A DNA stretch of 56,137 nt from Verrucomicrobiales bacterium (GCA_013213905.1 JABSSQ010000519.1:1-56137); one strand, 5' to 3'. Shown: positions 8,601 through 17,300, numbered from the stretch's first letter. Notes: a model not told the origin generated them from the letters alone. Translations and numbers: made by a program.

Positions 8601-9565
8601 CCTTCGTAAACACTGGTCTTCTTGTCGCGCATGCCGGCGTTGAAGATTTCTTTGGCGCCGGTGCTCTGGGTGCCGTTGTCGGACAGGTAAATGACGAGCG
8701 TGTTATCCTTGAGTTGTTTCTGATCGAGGAAGGTTTCGAGGCGACCGAGATTTTCGTCGAGGTTGGCGATCATGCCGTAGAACTCGGCAGGCTGTTTCTT
8801 GCCTTCAAACTCTCCAACATAGGGCGCTACGTATTTTTCCGGTGCAATGTTAGGCACGTGTGGGGTGTTGGTGGGCAGGTAGACGAAGAAAGGTTGCTCG
8901 ACTTTGCCGAGAGTTCTCAGTTCTTGGTTCTTGGTTGTTTGTTCTTCCATCCAATCCATGGCTTCGTTGAAGAAGATGTCGGTGCAGTAGCCTCGGTACT
9001 TTTGATCGACGCCGTTGTGGGACAGAACGGGATCGAAGTAGACATCGGTGAGGTTGTCCCAGTGGTCAGCCAGAGAGGTGATGCCCCAGGCGCGGTGGTA
9101 AATGGTTTCTTGGAAGCCCCGGTCCTGGGGGCGGTGGGGGTAGCTGTCGCCGAGGTGCCATTTGCCGAAGTGGCCGGTGGCGTAGCCGGATTCGGCGAAG
9201 TAGTCTGCCATGGTCGGGAGTTCGGCGCGCATCATGGAACGGCCCTGGCAGACGGCAGTGCAACCGTTGCGCATCGCATCAATGCCGGTCATGAGTTGCC
9301 CGCGAGTGGGCGAGCACATCGGTGCGACATGAAAGTCGGTGAAGCGCACCGCACTCTCTCGGAACTGATCCATGTTCGGAGTTTCGAGAACGGGATTGCC
9401 GTGGGCTGAAAAGTCGCCGTAGCCCTGGTCGTCGGTGATGATGACGATCACGTTCGGTCGGCCGTTGGCCGAAGTTTTTAGTTCTTGGTTCTTGGTTCTT
9501 GGTTTCTCAGCAAAGACTGACGCAGTGAGAGCCAGAGAGAGCAGTGGGTGGAGAAGTCGTTTCAT
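5672..9565 (-). CDS. Double S1 sulfatase with an internal GH32-associated domain (1297 aa)
   Basis: This secreted fusion carries two complete sulfatase domains. A signal peptide (MKRLLHPLLSLALTASVFAE) is followed by a heptamer-encoded linker (TKNQELKT). Sulfatase 1 spans about 35-470 with C84 in CSPTR and GKWHLG. A beta-rich module covers about 475-620, then a Lys/Gly-rich linker (GKGKAKGKAQGKKK, about 640-660). Residues 668-815 (LLADFEKESHSDW to VDHILLS) match the accessory domain usually found before GH32 catalytic domains in levanases (Pfam DUF4980, from memory), but no GH32 domain follows. Sulfatase 2 spans about 835-1265 with C898 in CSPTR and GKWHIG. The Lys/Pro-rich C-terminal tail contains another heptamer copy. 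Its start lies 20 bp after the stop of the upstream sulfatase, so the genes are probably co-transcribed. Both active sites look intact. Confidence 0.93.
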   Translation of the reverse strand: MKRLLHPLLSLALTASVFAEKPRTKNQELKTSANGRPNVIVIITDDQGYGDFSAHGNPVLETPNMDQFRESAVRFTDFHVAPMCSPTRGQLMTGIDAMRNGCTAVCQGRSMMRAELPTMADYFAESGYATGHFGKWHLGDSYPHRPQDRGFQETIYHRAWGITSLADHWDNLTDVYFDPVLSHNGVDQKYRGYCTDIFFNEAMDWMEEQTTKNQELRTLGKVEQPFFVYLPTNTPHVPNIAPEKYVAPYVGEFEGKKQPAEFYGMIANLDENLGRLETFLDQKQLKDNTLVIYLSDNGTQSTGAKEIFNAGMRDKKTSVYEGGHRVPCFVRWPGGQLKHGNDIAEMTQVQDLLPTLIELCSLDTLESPLPFDGTSLAGLLTGEANELPDRKLVVQYRTSGEPWDPAVVMWNEWRLLKPRKGRNPPPPGTPLELYNVRHDPGQQTNVADQHAEVVKAMSAHYDAWHEEAKPLFDTPRWIIVGSEAANYSTLYAQDWVGDYCDNGGGLTKAVSIGYWNVIVDRPGTYEIDLRRWSKESMKSLTEGKAGPDDQSFSARPITAANLQIDGKNYTQDVKAKDRYARFTVKLPAGKTQLSTALLDAEDRSLCSAMYVSVLRLNNDTEAALTPVSDREPGPRAPTASPAAKGKGKAKGKAQGKKKALTLPKLEPGDRLLADFEKESHSDWTTTGTAFGKGPTTAVRPVAGYQGDRLIDSIVTGGGDAATGTLTSPPFTIEHTQLSFLIGGGNHPGETCLNLKVDGEVVKSATGPASKDEQGNKILELISWDIGDWKGKEARITIVDNASKGWGHIVVDHILLSNPPKSPEKTQPTTKNQEPTISVASPPNFIFILGDDQGWNALSTRMDPDDPGSGSTYFRTPNLDRLAAEGMRFSQAYSPAPTCSPTRHAIQFGRSPTSLGIFGADGIRDWDAKDQEALAHVLKSIDPNYVCAHLGKWHIGRSPETLGYDLSDGGAGNGTGNSKDPSDPKLIFDLSRRSNEFIEEQVEAGKPFYLQISHYANHLKYQARAETIAKYETEYADDATDYHHHALWAAMNEDLDTGIGQVLDRIDELGIADNTYVIYTADNGYENKSDFKKTVKERGFYKAYPQRSHKYHVSEGGIRVPFIVRGPGIPANAHSPTPVVGTDVFATVMDLAGGADQIPSRVEGASLTQHLESGGKKPVDRKDPFLVFKFSKPRPPQDATIIQGDYKLIKDIDTDEIFLFNLKDDIGERNNLAGKEPELTRKLYQQMTDYFARFGWDESMINDAPTSKQSSKPKAPPKSNQPKTNNQKPKQPLKPTNF
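5676..5730 (+). repeat. Degenerate heptamer repeat in the 3' end of the double-sulfatase gene
   Basis: The plus strand shows a T/G-rich array (GTTTTGGTTTCTGGTTATTAG) split here as GTTTTGGTTT and CTGGTTATTAG. It is related to the TTCTTGG heptamer seen elsewhere in the locus. It encodes the Lys/Asn/Gln-rich tail PKTNNQKPKQPLKPTNF of the 1297-residue protein. No GC hairpin flanks this copy. Confidence 0.5.
7038..7095 (+). repeat. Composite repeat: GC hairpin plus TTCTTGG heptamers
   Basis: A perfect 9-bp stem (TTCGGTGGC / GCCACCGAA, loop GAA, 7038-7058) is followed directly by TTGTTGGTTCTTGGTTCTTA and a short continuation. It lies in frame in the 1297-residue protein, at the linker TKNQEPTISVASPPN just before sulfatase domain 2. 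The array reads T-rich on the plus strand, opposite to the gene. Confidence 0.75.
8910..8947 (+). repeat. Heptamer array inside sulfatase domain 1 of the double sulfatase
   Basis: The plus strand reads TTCTCAGTTCTTGGTTCTTG followed by GTTGTTTGTTC. It encodes EQTTKNQELRTLGKVEQ, an extra loop just before the conserved PFF.Y.P strand of the sulfatase fold. A weak 4-bp stem (CTCG/CGAG) precedes it, so a hairpin partner is doubtful here. Confidence 0.7.
9458..9508 (+). repeat. Composite repeat: hairpin plus heptamers after the signal peptide of the double sulfatase
   Basis: A 6-bp perfect stem (TCGGCC / GGCCGA, loop GTT, 9458-9472) is followed by three near-perfect tandem heptamers (GTTCTTGGTTCTTGGTTCTT at 9481-9500). 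In the minus-strand frame it encodes PRTKNQELKTSANGRPN, which joins the signal peptide to sulfatase domain 1. Confidence 0.8.
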
Positions 9566-9585
9566 GAATAGAGTCGGATGGGTAG

Positions 9586-11154
9586 CTATTGGATTCGACC
9601 GGTGTCAGCACCTTTCGACAAGGCTTCGGCGTCTTCGATTTTTGCCATGAGCTTGGCGAGGGCTGCGACTTTTTCGGGGTGCTTTTCGGCGAGATTAGTC
9701 TTTTCGCCGAGGTCGTCTTCAAGGTGGTAGAGTTCGGCTACCTTGGGGCGATCGTCCTCGATGGCGTAACCGAAGAAGTGGGCGTCGGGTTTGAGATACT
9801 TCCACGGGCCCTTACGGACACCGGCTTTGTCGAAGTAGAAGTAGTTCCGACCGGTCTCGCTTTTGCCAGTGAGCAAGGCGGTCTGATCGATGCCGTCGAT
9901 GTGACGGTCCTCAGGAATCGAGAAGCCAGCGAGAGCGGCAAAGGTAGGGAGAAAGTCGATCGTCGCGAAGATCGCATCGGAGGTCCGGCCGGCAGGTACC
10001 TGCCCGGGCCAGCGAACGAGACAGGGGAGGCGATAGCCGCCCTCGTAGCAGGACCCCTTGCCGTTGCGTAGCGGCCCGGCTTCTCCCCAGAAAATGGTGT
10101 CGGGTTCCTGATACCAGGCCTCGGCCCTTTTCTTGGGGCCATTGCCTTTGCCCATTTTGCCCAGATAGTATTTCGGCTGATTCCAGGGGCCGTTGTCGCT
10201 GGTGTAGATCACAAGTGTATTTTCACTGAGGTCGAGTTCGTCAAGCGTGTCGAGCAGGCGCCCGGTTTCGTAATCGAATTCCTCAACGACATCGCCGTAG
10301 AGTCCGCCTTCGGATTTGCCGCGAAACGGTTCGGAGGCATCGATGACCGTGTGCATCATGGTGTGGGCGAGATAGAGCGCGAAGGGTTTGTCAGGATCGC
10401 GTTCGTCCTTGAGCCACTCGATGGATTTCTCGGTGTAGAGCCGGGTGAGGCTGGCCATGTCATCGGTGCTGCCGGCGGCTTCGTTGTTCTCGTGGAACTT
10501 GACGGTGCCGCCGTCGTTGGCTCCGAGGGCCCCGTAGAAATAGTCGAAGCCCTGGGCATTGGGCATGCGCTCGAGGATGGGCTTGCGATTGGAGACGTCC
10601 CACTTGCCGACACAGGCGGTCTGGTAGCCGGCGTCGCGAATGAGCTCGGCCCAGGTGATTTCATCGGCTGGCATGGACCAGCCGCCACTGCGGCGAGGTT
10701 GGCGTCCGGTGAGGAGGGCGGAACGAGAGGGGCCGCAGACGGTCTGGGAATAAAAAGAAGTGAAGAGCGTGCCTTCCTTCGCGAGTTCATCGAGGCGGGG
10801 AGTCTTGTTCTTCTCGTTGCCGTAACAGGCCAGGTCAGCGTAGCCCTGATCATCGGTGAAGATGATGAGGATGTTGGGACGCGGGGCGTCTGAAGTTCCT
10901 GATTTTTGGTTCTTAGTTTTTGGTTCCTGGGCTGTGAGCGTGGTAGCAAGCAGGAAGGGGGTGACTGCCGTGGCCACACCGCCCTTCGCCGCGAAGCGGC
11001 AGATAGAATACCGAAACGGAGTGGAGGCACAGAGCGGGGCGTGTGAGCTTGCGATCAGGATAAAGTGGCTCAGAAAACAGTGGGGACGCAGAGCGGTGGA
11101 GAGATCAAGCAGAGCCCGGCGAAGTCGGGATAAGAGGCAGGCGATAATTTTCAT
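9586..11154 (-). CDS. Secreted S1 sulfatase with an interrupted signal peptide (522 aa)
   Basis: The sulfatase domain begins at RPNILIIFTDDQGYADLACY (about residue 91) and carries the formylglycine motif C140-G-P-S-R. The usual GKWH motif reads GKWD here (D186), so a normally conserved active-site His is replaced. Whether activity survives is uncertain. The N-terminus is odd. MKIIACLL is followed by about 55 residues rich in Arg, Ser, His and Cys that are encoded by repeat-like DNA, and only then by the hydrophobic VTPFLLATTLTAQ that normally ends a signal peptide. No other good ATG start is visible. The heptamer linker EPKTKNQKSGTSDAPRPN joins signal and domain. The gene sits between the double sulfatase and another sulfatase on the same strand. 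Confidence 0.9.
   Translation of the reverse strand: MKIIACLLSRLRRALLDLSTALRPHCFLSHFILIASSHAPLCASTPFRYSICRFAAKGGVATAVTPFLLATTLTAQEPKTKNQKSGTSDAPRPNILIIFTDDQGYADLACYGNEKNKTPRLDELAKEGTLFTSFYSQTVCGPSRSALLTGRQPRRSGGWSMPADEITWAELIRDAGYQTACVGKWDVSNRKPILERMPNAQGFDYFYGALGANDGGTVKFHENNEAAGSTDDMASLTRLYTEKSIEWLKDERDPDKPFALYLAHTMMHTVIDASEPFRGKSEGGLYGDVVEEFDYETGRLLDTLDELDLSENTLVIYTSDNGPWNQPKYYLGKMGKGNGPKKRAEAWYQEPDTIFWGEAGPLRNGKGSCYEGGYRLPCLVRWPGQVPAGRTSDAIFATIDFLPTFAALAGFSIPEDRHIDGIDQTALLTGKSETGRNYFYFDKAGVRKGPWKYLKPDAHFFGYAIEDDRPKVAELYHLEDDLGEKTNLAEKHPEKVAALAKLMAKIEDAEALSKGADTGRIQ
10877..10930 (+). repeat. Composite repeat: hairpin plus heptamers in the 522-aa sulfatase
   Basis: A 5-bp stem plus one G-U pair (GGACGC / GCGTCT, loop GG or GGG, 10877-10891) is followed by a degenerate heptamer array containing TTTTTGGTTCTTAGTTTTTG and GTTCCTGG. 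It encodes QEPKTKNQKSGTSDAPRPN at the signal-peptide/sulfatase junction. Confidence 0.7.
10985..11125 (+). repeat. Repeat-like insert within the signal-peptide region
   Basis: The stretch has a small hairpin (GCCGC / GCGGC, loop GAA, 10988-11000) and two copies of a purine-rich motif: GGAGGCACAGAGCGG near 11022, and GGGGACGCAGAGCGG near 11084. In the minus frame it encodes the unusual segment between MKIIACLL and VTPFLLATTLTAQ of the sulfatase. I read it as an in-frame insert into a signal-peptide gene segment; the exact ends are uncertain. Confidence 0.5.
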
Positions 11155-11238
11155 AAGGCTGAGTGGCTGGAGTTTGCGACTCTTTTCTTTCTATTCGGTG
11201 TCAATTTTTCAAAGGCGACATTGCCGCGTTTCGGTGCA

Positions 11239-12762
11239 TCACTGATTGATCGGTTTTGCTTCTTCTTCGTCGACATAGGCGGCCGGTCTCACTTCTGATC
11301 CAGGTCTTTTGTCGTCTCCCAGTTTCTCTACATAGGTCTGGGTCAGGTTTTGCATGCGGATAACTACTTCGGGGTGGCGGTCGGAAAGGTCGGAGGTTTC
11401 GGTAGGATCCGTCTCCAGATCGAAGAGGGCACCTTGCTCGATCTCGAGAAGGTCATGCGTTTCTGCTTGCAGGAAACGGGTGGGTTTCGGGTAATACTTC
11501 CAGCGCCCCTCACGCACGGCGTGCAGCAATACGGCATTCTCATCTCGATACTGATGGTCCGGGTTGAAGTAACCGTAGTAGGCAAAGGTGTTTCGGGGGG
11601 AAGTGGTTGGCAGTATCGCTCCAAACATGCTACTGACATCGACTCCATCGATTGGAACAGGTGACTCAAAGGCGTCGCCTGCCAAAGCGGCAAAGGTGGG
11701 TAGGAGATCGAGGGTGGAGGCCATCAGGTCTGTGCTGCTGCCTGCCTCAATCGTTCCCGGCCACCAGCCGATCGTGGGGACACGGAACCCTCCTTCAGCG
11801 GGCGTCGCTTTGCCACCGCTGTAGGGAGCATTGGAGGAATAGGGGGGCTTCAGTGTTTTTCCAGGCTTTGGAGGGAAGAGCCCGCCTCCGTTGTCCGAGG
11901 TGAAGAGAACGAGCGTGCGTTCGTCGATTTCCAAGTCGACGAGACAGTCGAGGATTTGACCGACGGACCAGTCAATTTCGGCCACGGTATCGGCGTAGAG
12001 ACCTTGACCGGTTTTGTCGAGAAAGGCGGGGCTGGCCGCGTGGGGGCCGTGCACCATGTTGTGGGGTAGGTAGATGAAGAAAGGGTCTTCCCGGTTGCGT
12101 TCGATAAAATCAATCGCGTATTCGGTAAAGCGCTTCGTGAGGTAGCCGAAGTCGTCCGGCTCTAGGTCCTCAACGACGGTCTCGTTCTTGACCATGGGTG
12201 GCGGCACCTGGAATGGTTTGGCCTTCACGCCCATGTCATGTCCGTTGGGAATGCCAAAGAATTCGTCAAAACCCTGTCGCGTGGGGAGAAAGGGGGGCTG
12301 ATCACCGAGATGCCACTTGCCGATGCAGGCGGTAGTATAACCTCTCTCCTTGAGAACTTCGGCGATGGTGATTTCGTTAGGATTCAGCCCCTTGGGGTCG
12401 CCGGGCCAAAGGACGCTGGCGTGGGGAAGTGGATCCCGCGTTTCGTTGTGAAGCATGCTGACCCGGACCGGGTAGCTGCCTGTCATGATGGCGGCCCGCG
12501 ACGGGGTGCAGACACTGGAGGCCGAATAGAAGCTGGTGAAGGTGCGCCCTTCCTCCGCCATCCGCACCAGGTTGGGAGTTTCGTGGCGATCGCTGAAGGG
12601 TTGGATGTCGGCGAAACCGAGGTCGTCGATGAAGAGGACGATGAAGTTCGGACGCGGAGCGTCCGAGGTTGTTAGTTCTTGGCTCTCAGTTGTTGGTTCC
12701 TCTGCGAAAAGCGCCTTGCCAAGCAGGAGGGTGCCAAAGGAGATTGGTCTAAAAAATTTCAT
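11239..12762 (-). CDS. Secreted S1 sulfatase (507 aa)
   Basis: I chose the ATG at 12762 (MKFFRPISFGTLLLGKALFA), which gives a standard signal peptide. An in-frame ATG five codons upstream lies inside the end of the GH32 gene. The linker EEPTTESQELTTSDAPRPN is encoded by the composite repeat. The sulfatase domain follows with FIVLFIDDLGFADI, the formylglycine motif C85-T-P-S-R and GKWHLG, and then VHGP and FTSDNGG strands typical of the family. The start lies just before the stop of the upstream GH32 gene (1-bp gap), so the genes are probably translated from one transcript. The substrate is not readable. Its position between GH32 and other sulfatases suggests the same polysaccharide. Confidence 0.93.
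   Translation of the reverse strand: MKFFRPISFGTLLLGKALFAEEPTTESQELTTSDAPRPNFIVLFIDDLGFADIQPFSDRHETPNLVRMAEEGRTFTSFYSASSVCTPSRAAIMTGSYPVRVSMLHNETRDPLPHASVLWPGDPKGLNPNEITIAEVLKERGYTTACIGKWHLGDQPPFLPTRQGFDEFFGIPNGHDMGVKAKPFQVPPPMVKNETVVEDLEPDDFGYLTKRFTEYAIDFIERNREDPFFIYLPHNMVHGPHAASPAFLDKTGQGLYADTVAEIDWSVGQILDCLVDLEIDERTLVLFTSDNGGGLFPPKPGKTLKPPYSSNAPYSGGKATPAEGGFRVPTIGWWPGTIEAGSSTDLMASTLDLLPTFAALAGDAFESPVPIDGVDVSSMFGAILPTTSPRNTFAYYGYFNPDHQYRDENAVLLHAVREGRWKYYPKPTRFLQAETHDLLEIEQGALFDLETDPTETSDLSDRHPEVVIRMQNLTQTYVEKLGDDKRPGSEVRPAAYVDEEEAKPINQ
12647..12700 (+). repeat. Composite repeat: hairpin plus heptamers in the 507-aa sulfatase
   Basis: An 8-bp perfect stem plus a closing U-G pair (TTCGGACGC / GCGTCCGAG, loop GGA, 12647-12667) is followed by TTGTTAGTTCTTGGCTCTCA and GTTGTTGGTTCC. 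It encodes EPTTESQELTTSDAPRPN between signal peptide and sulfatase domain. Confidence 0.78.
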
Positions 12763-12763
12763 T

Positions 12764-14314
12764 CTATTTGGTGTCAATTTCCCAGATGCGATTCTCTCGC
12801 GCTTCGAGGTATCCCTGGTTGGTGGGTTTCATTTTCCAGATCTCGACTTTCTTGATCGTCGTCGGCTTGGAGAAAGAGTAAGCATCAAATCCGCTCGCAT
12901 CCTGCCAGTTCATGTCCGCTGCCACGATGGCTTGTCGATTGTTGGCGAAGACTTCGACGAAGTACTTGTCGACGAAGATACGCAGTTCCACGTCCTCGCC
13001 TTCCGGGAGATCGGAGACCACGAAAGGCGCTTCTACTCCGCCAACGCGCAGGGTGCCGTTGTTCGGTTGGAAGTAGATGGGCAGGCCGACGCGGTTCTGG
13101 TCGGAAAAGAGCCGGAAGCCGAAGCGCTTTCGTTCGGCCTCTTTGCGATCGACGGTGATACGGATTTCGTAGGCATCGCCATTCAGCTCCGCGATGCGTG
13201 TGGTGCGATTTTTCCAGTCGATGCCTCCTTTCGGTTCAGGAATAACGACCTCGATGTTCTCGTGGGTAGCGAGATCGAAGCGTTGCAATTCCAACTCGCG
13301 CAGCGGTGCCATGCGCAGGCTTCCATCCTCACCAAGAGTTAATTCGCGTGGCAGGGTTTGAATCGATTTTGGCAGCAGTGCTTCATCCGCTGTCGCTGAC
13401 CAGGCCCACATGACGCGTCTACCATCCGGAGTGAGGACGCTCTCCGGAGCAAAAATATCCCGGCTTTGCAGCCCCAGGTTGTTCAGATCCTGGCCCTCTT
13501 GTCGCCAGTTCATTCGGCCGTGGTATTCGGGGACGAAATGCTCGGCTTCAGCATCCCAGTCTCCGAGGTAGTAACGGCAGCCAAACTGGTGGCTGATGCA
13601 AAGCAGCATCCATTTGCCTGTCCCGTCTCCCGCCGAGTCACTAATCGGAAAGAAATTGCCGCAGGAAATGTCTTCCCCGAGAACGACGTCATCCAGTTCG
13701 TGCTTCATGAAATCACCGACATAGGTCCAACTCTTGAGATCGTCGGATTTCATGAGCGGCTGTTCTTTCCCGCCGGAATAGGCGTAGTAGGTGTCACCAA
13801 TCTGGAACAGATCCGGATCCCAATATCTCAGATCGGGTTCTTCCCCATCCGCTGTTTTGGGCTCGATGGGAAACGGCTTTTCCCAGACCGAGATTCGATG
13901 GTCCTTGGCGATAGCGATCTGGTTGCGCTTGGATCCGCCGCCGTGGTAGATCACCGCGGGTCTGCCGTCCTTCGTGATAAAGCCGGTGCCGCTGCACATG
14001 GTATGCCCCGTAAAGGTGGGCTGCAGCTTCGTCTTCTGCCAGGTCCAGTGCAGCATGTCCGGGCTGGTGACATGAATCCAGGAAAGGCCCTTGCGGATCT
14101 TGCCCTGATTCATCCACTCATGCGCAATAATGTAGTGCAGGTGATAGGTGCCATCGAGATAGATGGCTCCATTCGGGTCGGCTGGCCTGCTCTCGCCACC
14201 CGGGTGCATGAGGTGAAAATTGAGGGCCAGGGGATCGGGCCCATCCGCCGAGGCGATTACGGATGAAGCCAGGATCGAGAGAATCAAAGCGGCTGTCCGG
14301 AGGTGGTTCTTCAT
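12764..14314 (-). CDS. Secreted GH32-family glycoside hydrolase (516 aa)
   Basis: GH32 enzymes cleave beta-fructosidic bonds in sucrose, inulin or levan by a double-displacement mechanism. A signal peptide covers residues 1-23 (MKNHLRTAALILSILASSVI...). The five-bladed propeller follows with the nucleophile motif as ADPNGAIYLDG (D46), the transition-state stabiliser as RYWDPDLF (D166, replacing the usual RDP), and the acid/base motif as LGEDISCGNFF (E214). The C-terminal beta-sandwich (about 360-500) contains LRIFVDKYFVEVFANNRQAI, the usual GH32 C-terminal signature with VFAN. The motifs are divergent from classical WMNDPNG/RDP/EC enzymes, so specificity may differ. It lies 62 bp downstream of the giant GH32/sulfatase gene and just upstream of a sulfatase. 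Confidence 0.88.
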   Translation of the reverse strand: MKNHLRTAALILSILASSVIASADGPDPLALNFHLMHPGGESRPADPNGAIYLDGTYHLHYIIAHEWMNQGKIRKGLSWIHVTSPDMLHWTWQKTKLQPTFTGHTMCSGTGFITKDGRPAVIYHGGGSKRNQIAIAKDHRISVWEKPFPIEPKTADGEEPDLRYWDPDLFQIGDTYYAYSGGKEQPLMKSDDLKSWTYVGDFMKHELDDVVLGEDISCGNFFPISDSAGDGTGKWMLLCISHQFGCRYYLGDWDAEAEHFVPEYHGRMNWRQEGQDLNNLGLQSRDIFAPESVLTPDGRRVMWAWSATADEALLPKSIQTLPRELTLGEDGSLRMAPLRELELQRFDLATHENIEVVIPEPKGGIDWKNRTTRIAELNGDAYEIRITVDRKEAERKRFGFRLFSDQNRVGLPIYFQPNNGTLRVGGVEAPFVVSDLPEGEDVELRIFVDKYFVEVFANNRQAIVAADMNWQDASGFDAYSFSKPTTIKKVEIWKMKPTNQGYLEARENRIWEIDTK

Positions 14315-14376
14315 GGTAGTGACTGGGTCCTTGGTGCTTCGTTGTTCAGTCCTTAAGTCGCTTGACGATCTAAAAG

Positions 14377-17300
14377 CTATTTTGAGTTCAGGTATTCGAC
14401 GAGGGTGGGAACGTCGTCGCTGCTGGAGAGCAGTGGCTTCGGGTTATCTATTCTGCCGGCGGGGCGGATGCCTTCGGCGATGGAGGCGACGTGGGATTCG
14501 AGTGCTTCGACCAGTTCGGTGACGATGTCAGGATGCTGGGCGGCAATGTTGTTCTCTTCTCCCAGATCGGTTTCGAGGTTGTAGAGCTCGGTGATGGTTT
14601 CCTTTTTGGCCGGGTAGTGAATGAGCTTCCACTTGCCGCGTCGGGCACCGCCGTTTTCGTAGAAGAGAATCTCGTGTGGTGATTTGGCCTTCCGGTCACC
14701 GAGCAGGATGTCGCTGATATCATGGCCATCGAGGATGCGGTCGTTGGGGGCTGCCAGGCCGGCGATTGAGGCGATGCTGGGCAGCAGGTCGATGGTGGCG
14801 CCGATTTCAGAAGTGACCGAGGCCGCCGGGATTTTTCCGGGCCACCAGGCGAGGGTGGCCACGCGCATGTGGCCTTCATACTTAGGGCCGAACTTGTGAC
14901 CGCGGAGCGGGCCGGAGGAAGTCTTGCCGGCACCGCCGTTGTCGTTGGTGAAGAGGACAAAGGTGTTCTCGTCGAGCCCGAGCTGGCGGAGGGTATTGAG
15001 GATGCGTCCAGTGCTGTGGTCGATTTCCCCGATGAGGGCTCGCATGACGTCGCCGCCGGCGGCTTCGAGACGTTCGGGTGTGACCATGTGAGGGGAGTGC
15101 ACCGCGGAATGGGGGACGTAGGCAAAAAACGGCTCGTCCTGGTGACGGATGATGAACTCGACGGCGGCCTCGGTGATCGCGTCAGTGATGCGGGCCTGGT
15201 TCTCGGCATCGGGAATGTGAGCGACGGGTTCGTTTTGAACAATCCACGGGAGCGGCGGATAGTTGCGCTTCTTGTTGCCATTGACCCACATGTCGTTGGA
15301 GTAGGGGATGCCCTGGTATTCGTCGAAGCCCTGGGCCAGTGGCATGAATTCCGGCTGATCGCCGAGGTGCCATTTGCCGAAGCAGCCGGTGGCGTAGCCG
15401 CCCTGTTTGAGTAGGTCTGCGATGGTGATTTCGTCAGGATTCAGTCCGCGTTCATCGGCTGGGAAAACGACGCTTCTACCCATTTCGAGACGGTCCGCGT
15501 AGCAGCCGGTGAGCAGGGCGGATCGGGATGGGGTGCAGGCGGTGGAACTGACATAGAAGTCGGTCAGCTTGAGGCCTTCGGCGGCCATGCGATCGAGGTT
15601 GGGGGTGGGGTGGTCGGAGCCAAACGGGCCGATGTCGCCGTAGCCCATATCATCGATAAAGATGACGACCACGTTGGGTTGGTCACCGGGAGCGCGGGGA
15701 TTCTGGACCGGTTTGAGGTTCTTTGTGGGCGGGGCTTTGGCCGGAGCGGGTTTGGTTGGAGCTGCCTGGATTGACTTTGGTGGAGGTGTTTTTGCCACTT
15801 CGGCTTCAGCTGGTACTGGCGCCACTCCGTTGCCCCAGGCTGACTTAAGTTCGTGGACGACGAGGGAATGGATTTTGAGATCGTCGTTGCCTTCGATGGC
15901 GATGCGACGGTCCGCTGGGTCGGGCACAACGACGAAACTGGCAGCAGCGGCACCGTCGTTGATGAACAGTTCCAGTGAAGCGCGATCCACCAAGGCTCGC
16001 AGCGTGACCTGACCGTCCACGGCGGGGGCGGGGATGCGTCGAAGGCCATTGTCCCGGTAGGGGCCGCTTTTGTTCCAGGCGGCCCGTTCGCCTTCGACCC
16101 GGGCGGTGTTGGTGAACTCAAACTCCTGAGCCTCGGCATCGAAGAGAATCTTCAGTCCACGGAGGTAGAGCGTGAAATCTTTTTCGGGTGAGAACTTGAG
16201 ATTCAGGTCGATCAGCTCAGGCAGTAAGTCGCTGAGTTCTTCATTGGCCTTCGCCGCACTGAGGTTCTCCAGGTTCCTGGTGATGGCGTAGAGTTTCTCA
16301 ATCTCCTGAACGGGGTTGCGAAACATCTCGATGCCATCGGGGGTGGTTTTCAGCGTGATCTCGATCGGGACCGACATCTGCTGGTTGAAGGGCATGTTGG
16401 CCTCGAGGAAGGGGCGGTAACCGGGCTGCTTGGCACGCAGCCAGCCGACGTGAACGACGCGCCCGGCAGGTCCCTGGTTGAAGGCCTGAGCGGCATACCA
16501 GGCGTCGCCATAATCAAACTTCAGTCGGCGATCGTTGGCATCTACCGCGCCGTAGCCTTTCCACGTTTTGCCGTCGAACTCCCCGATTTCGTAGTGGGCT
16601 CCGGCATCGGAAATGATCCATCTCACATTGTCCGGGTCGCCGTCGACGGGAACGGCATACATGTCGATGCATTCCGCGGCTTTGTTAGGAATGTCGCCGA
16701 TGATTTCCCAGTCGAGCAGGTTGGTCGATTTCCAGAGACGGACGAGCCGGTCAGGGCCACCGATCATCATGATGGTGACGTAGAAGTCTCCGGGGGCGAA
16801 GTAGAAGACGCGTGGGTCACGCTGCCCCTTGGAGAAACCTTCCTGGTGAGGAATGACGGGTTTACCGTCGTTGATCTTGGTCCAGGTTCTCCCTTTGTCG
16901 GTGCTGTAGGCGCCGCCCTGGAAAAACTTGTCGTGGGTTGCAGAGTAGAGCGCAAAGAGTGTCTTGGTATCGCCCTTCTGTTTGCCGAGCGCGTTGTTCA
17001 CGTCAACGACGGCAGAGCCGGACCAGATGGCGTGAACGCCTTCCGAGCCATCGACCTTGGGGTAGGGGTTGATGGCGTGGGGAAGCTGTTCCCAATAGAT
17101 CAAGTCAGGGCTGACGGCATTGCCCCAGGACTTGGTCGCGCTGGGGTTGCCTTTGGCGTTGTGCTGAAAGAGCATATGCCATTCGCCGTCGTAGTAGACC
17201 ATGCCGTTGGGGTCGTTGAGCCAACCCATCCGCGAAGTGAAATGAAACTGCGGGCGCAGGGCCTGATCGTAGCCAACCTGGTCGTAGAGTGGGAAAGTGG

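Noticed and set aside
12647-12700. Plus-strand hairpin followed by T-rich DNA read as antisense Rho-independent terminators inside the sulfatase genes
   Set aside because: The T-rich part is broken by many G residues and lacks a run of U, and no plus-strand transcript is expected there. The repeat explanation fits all copies better.
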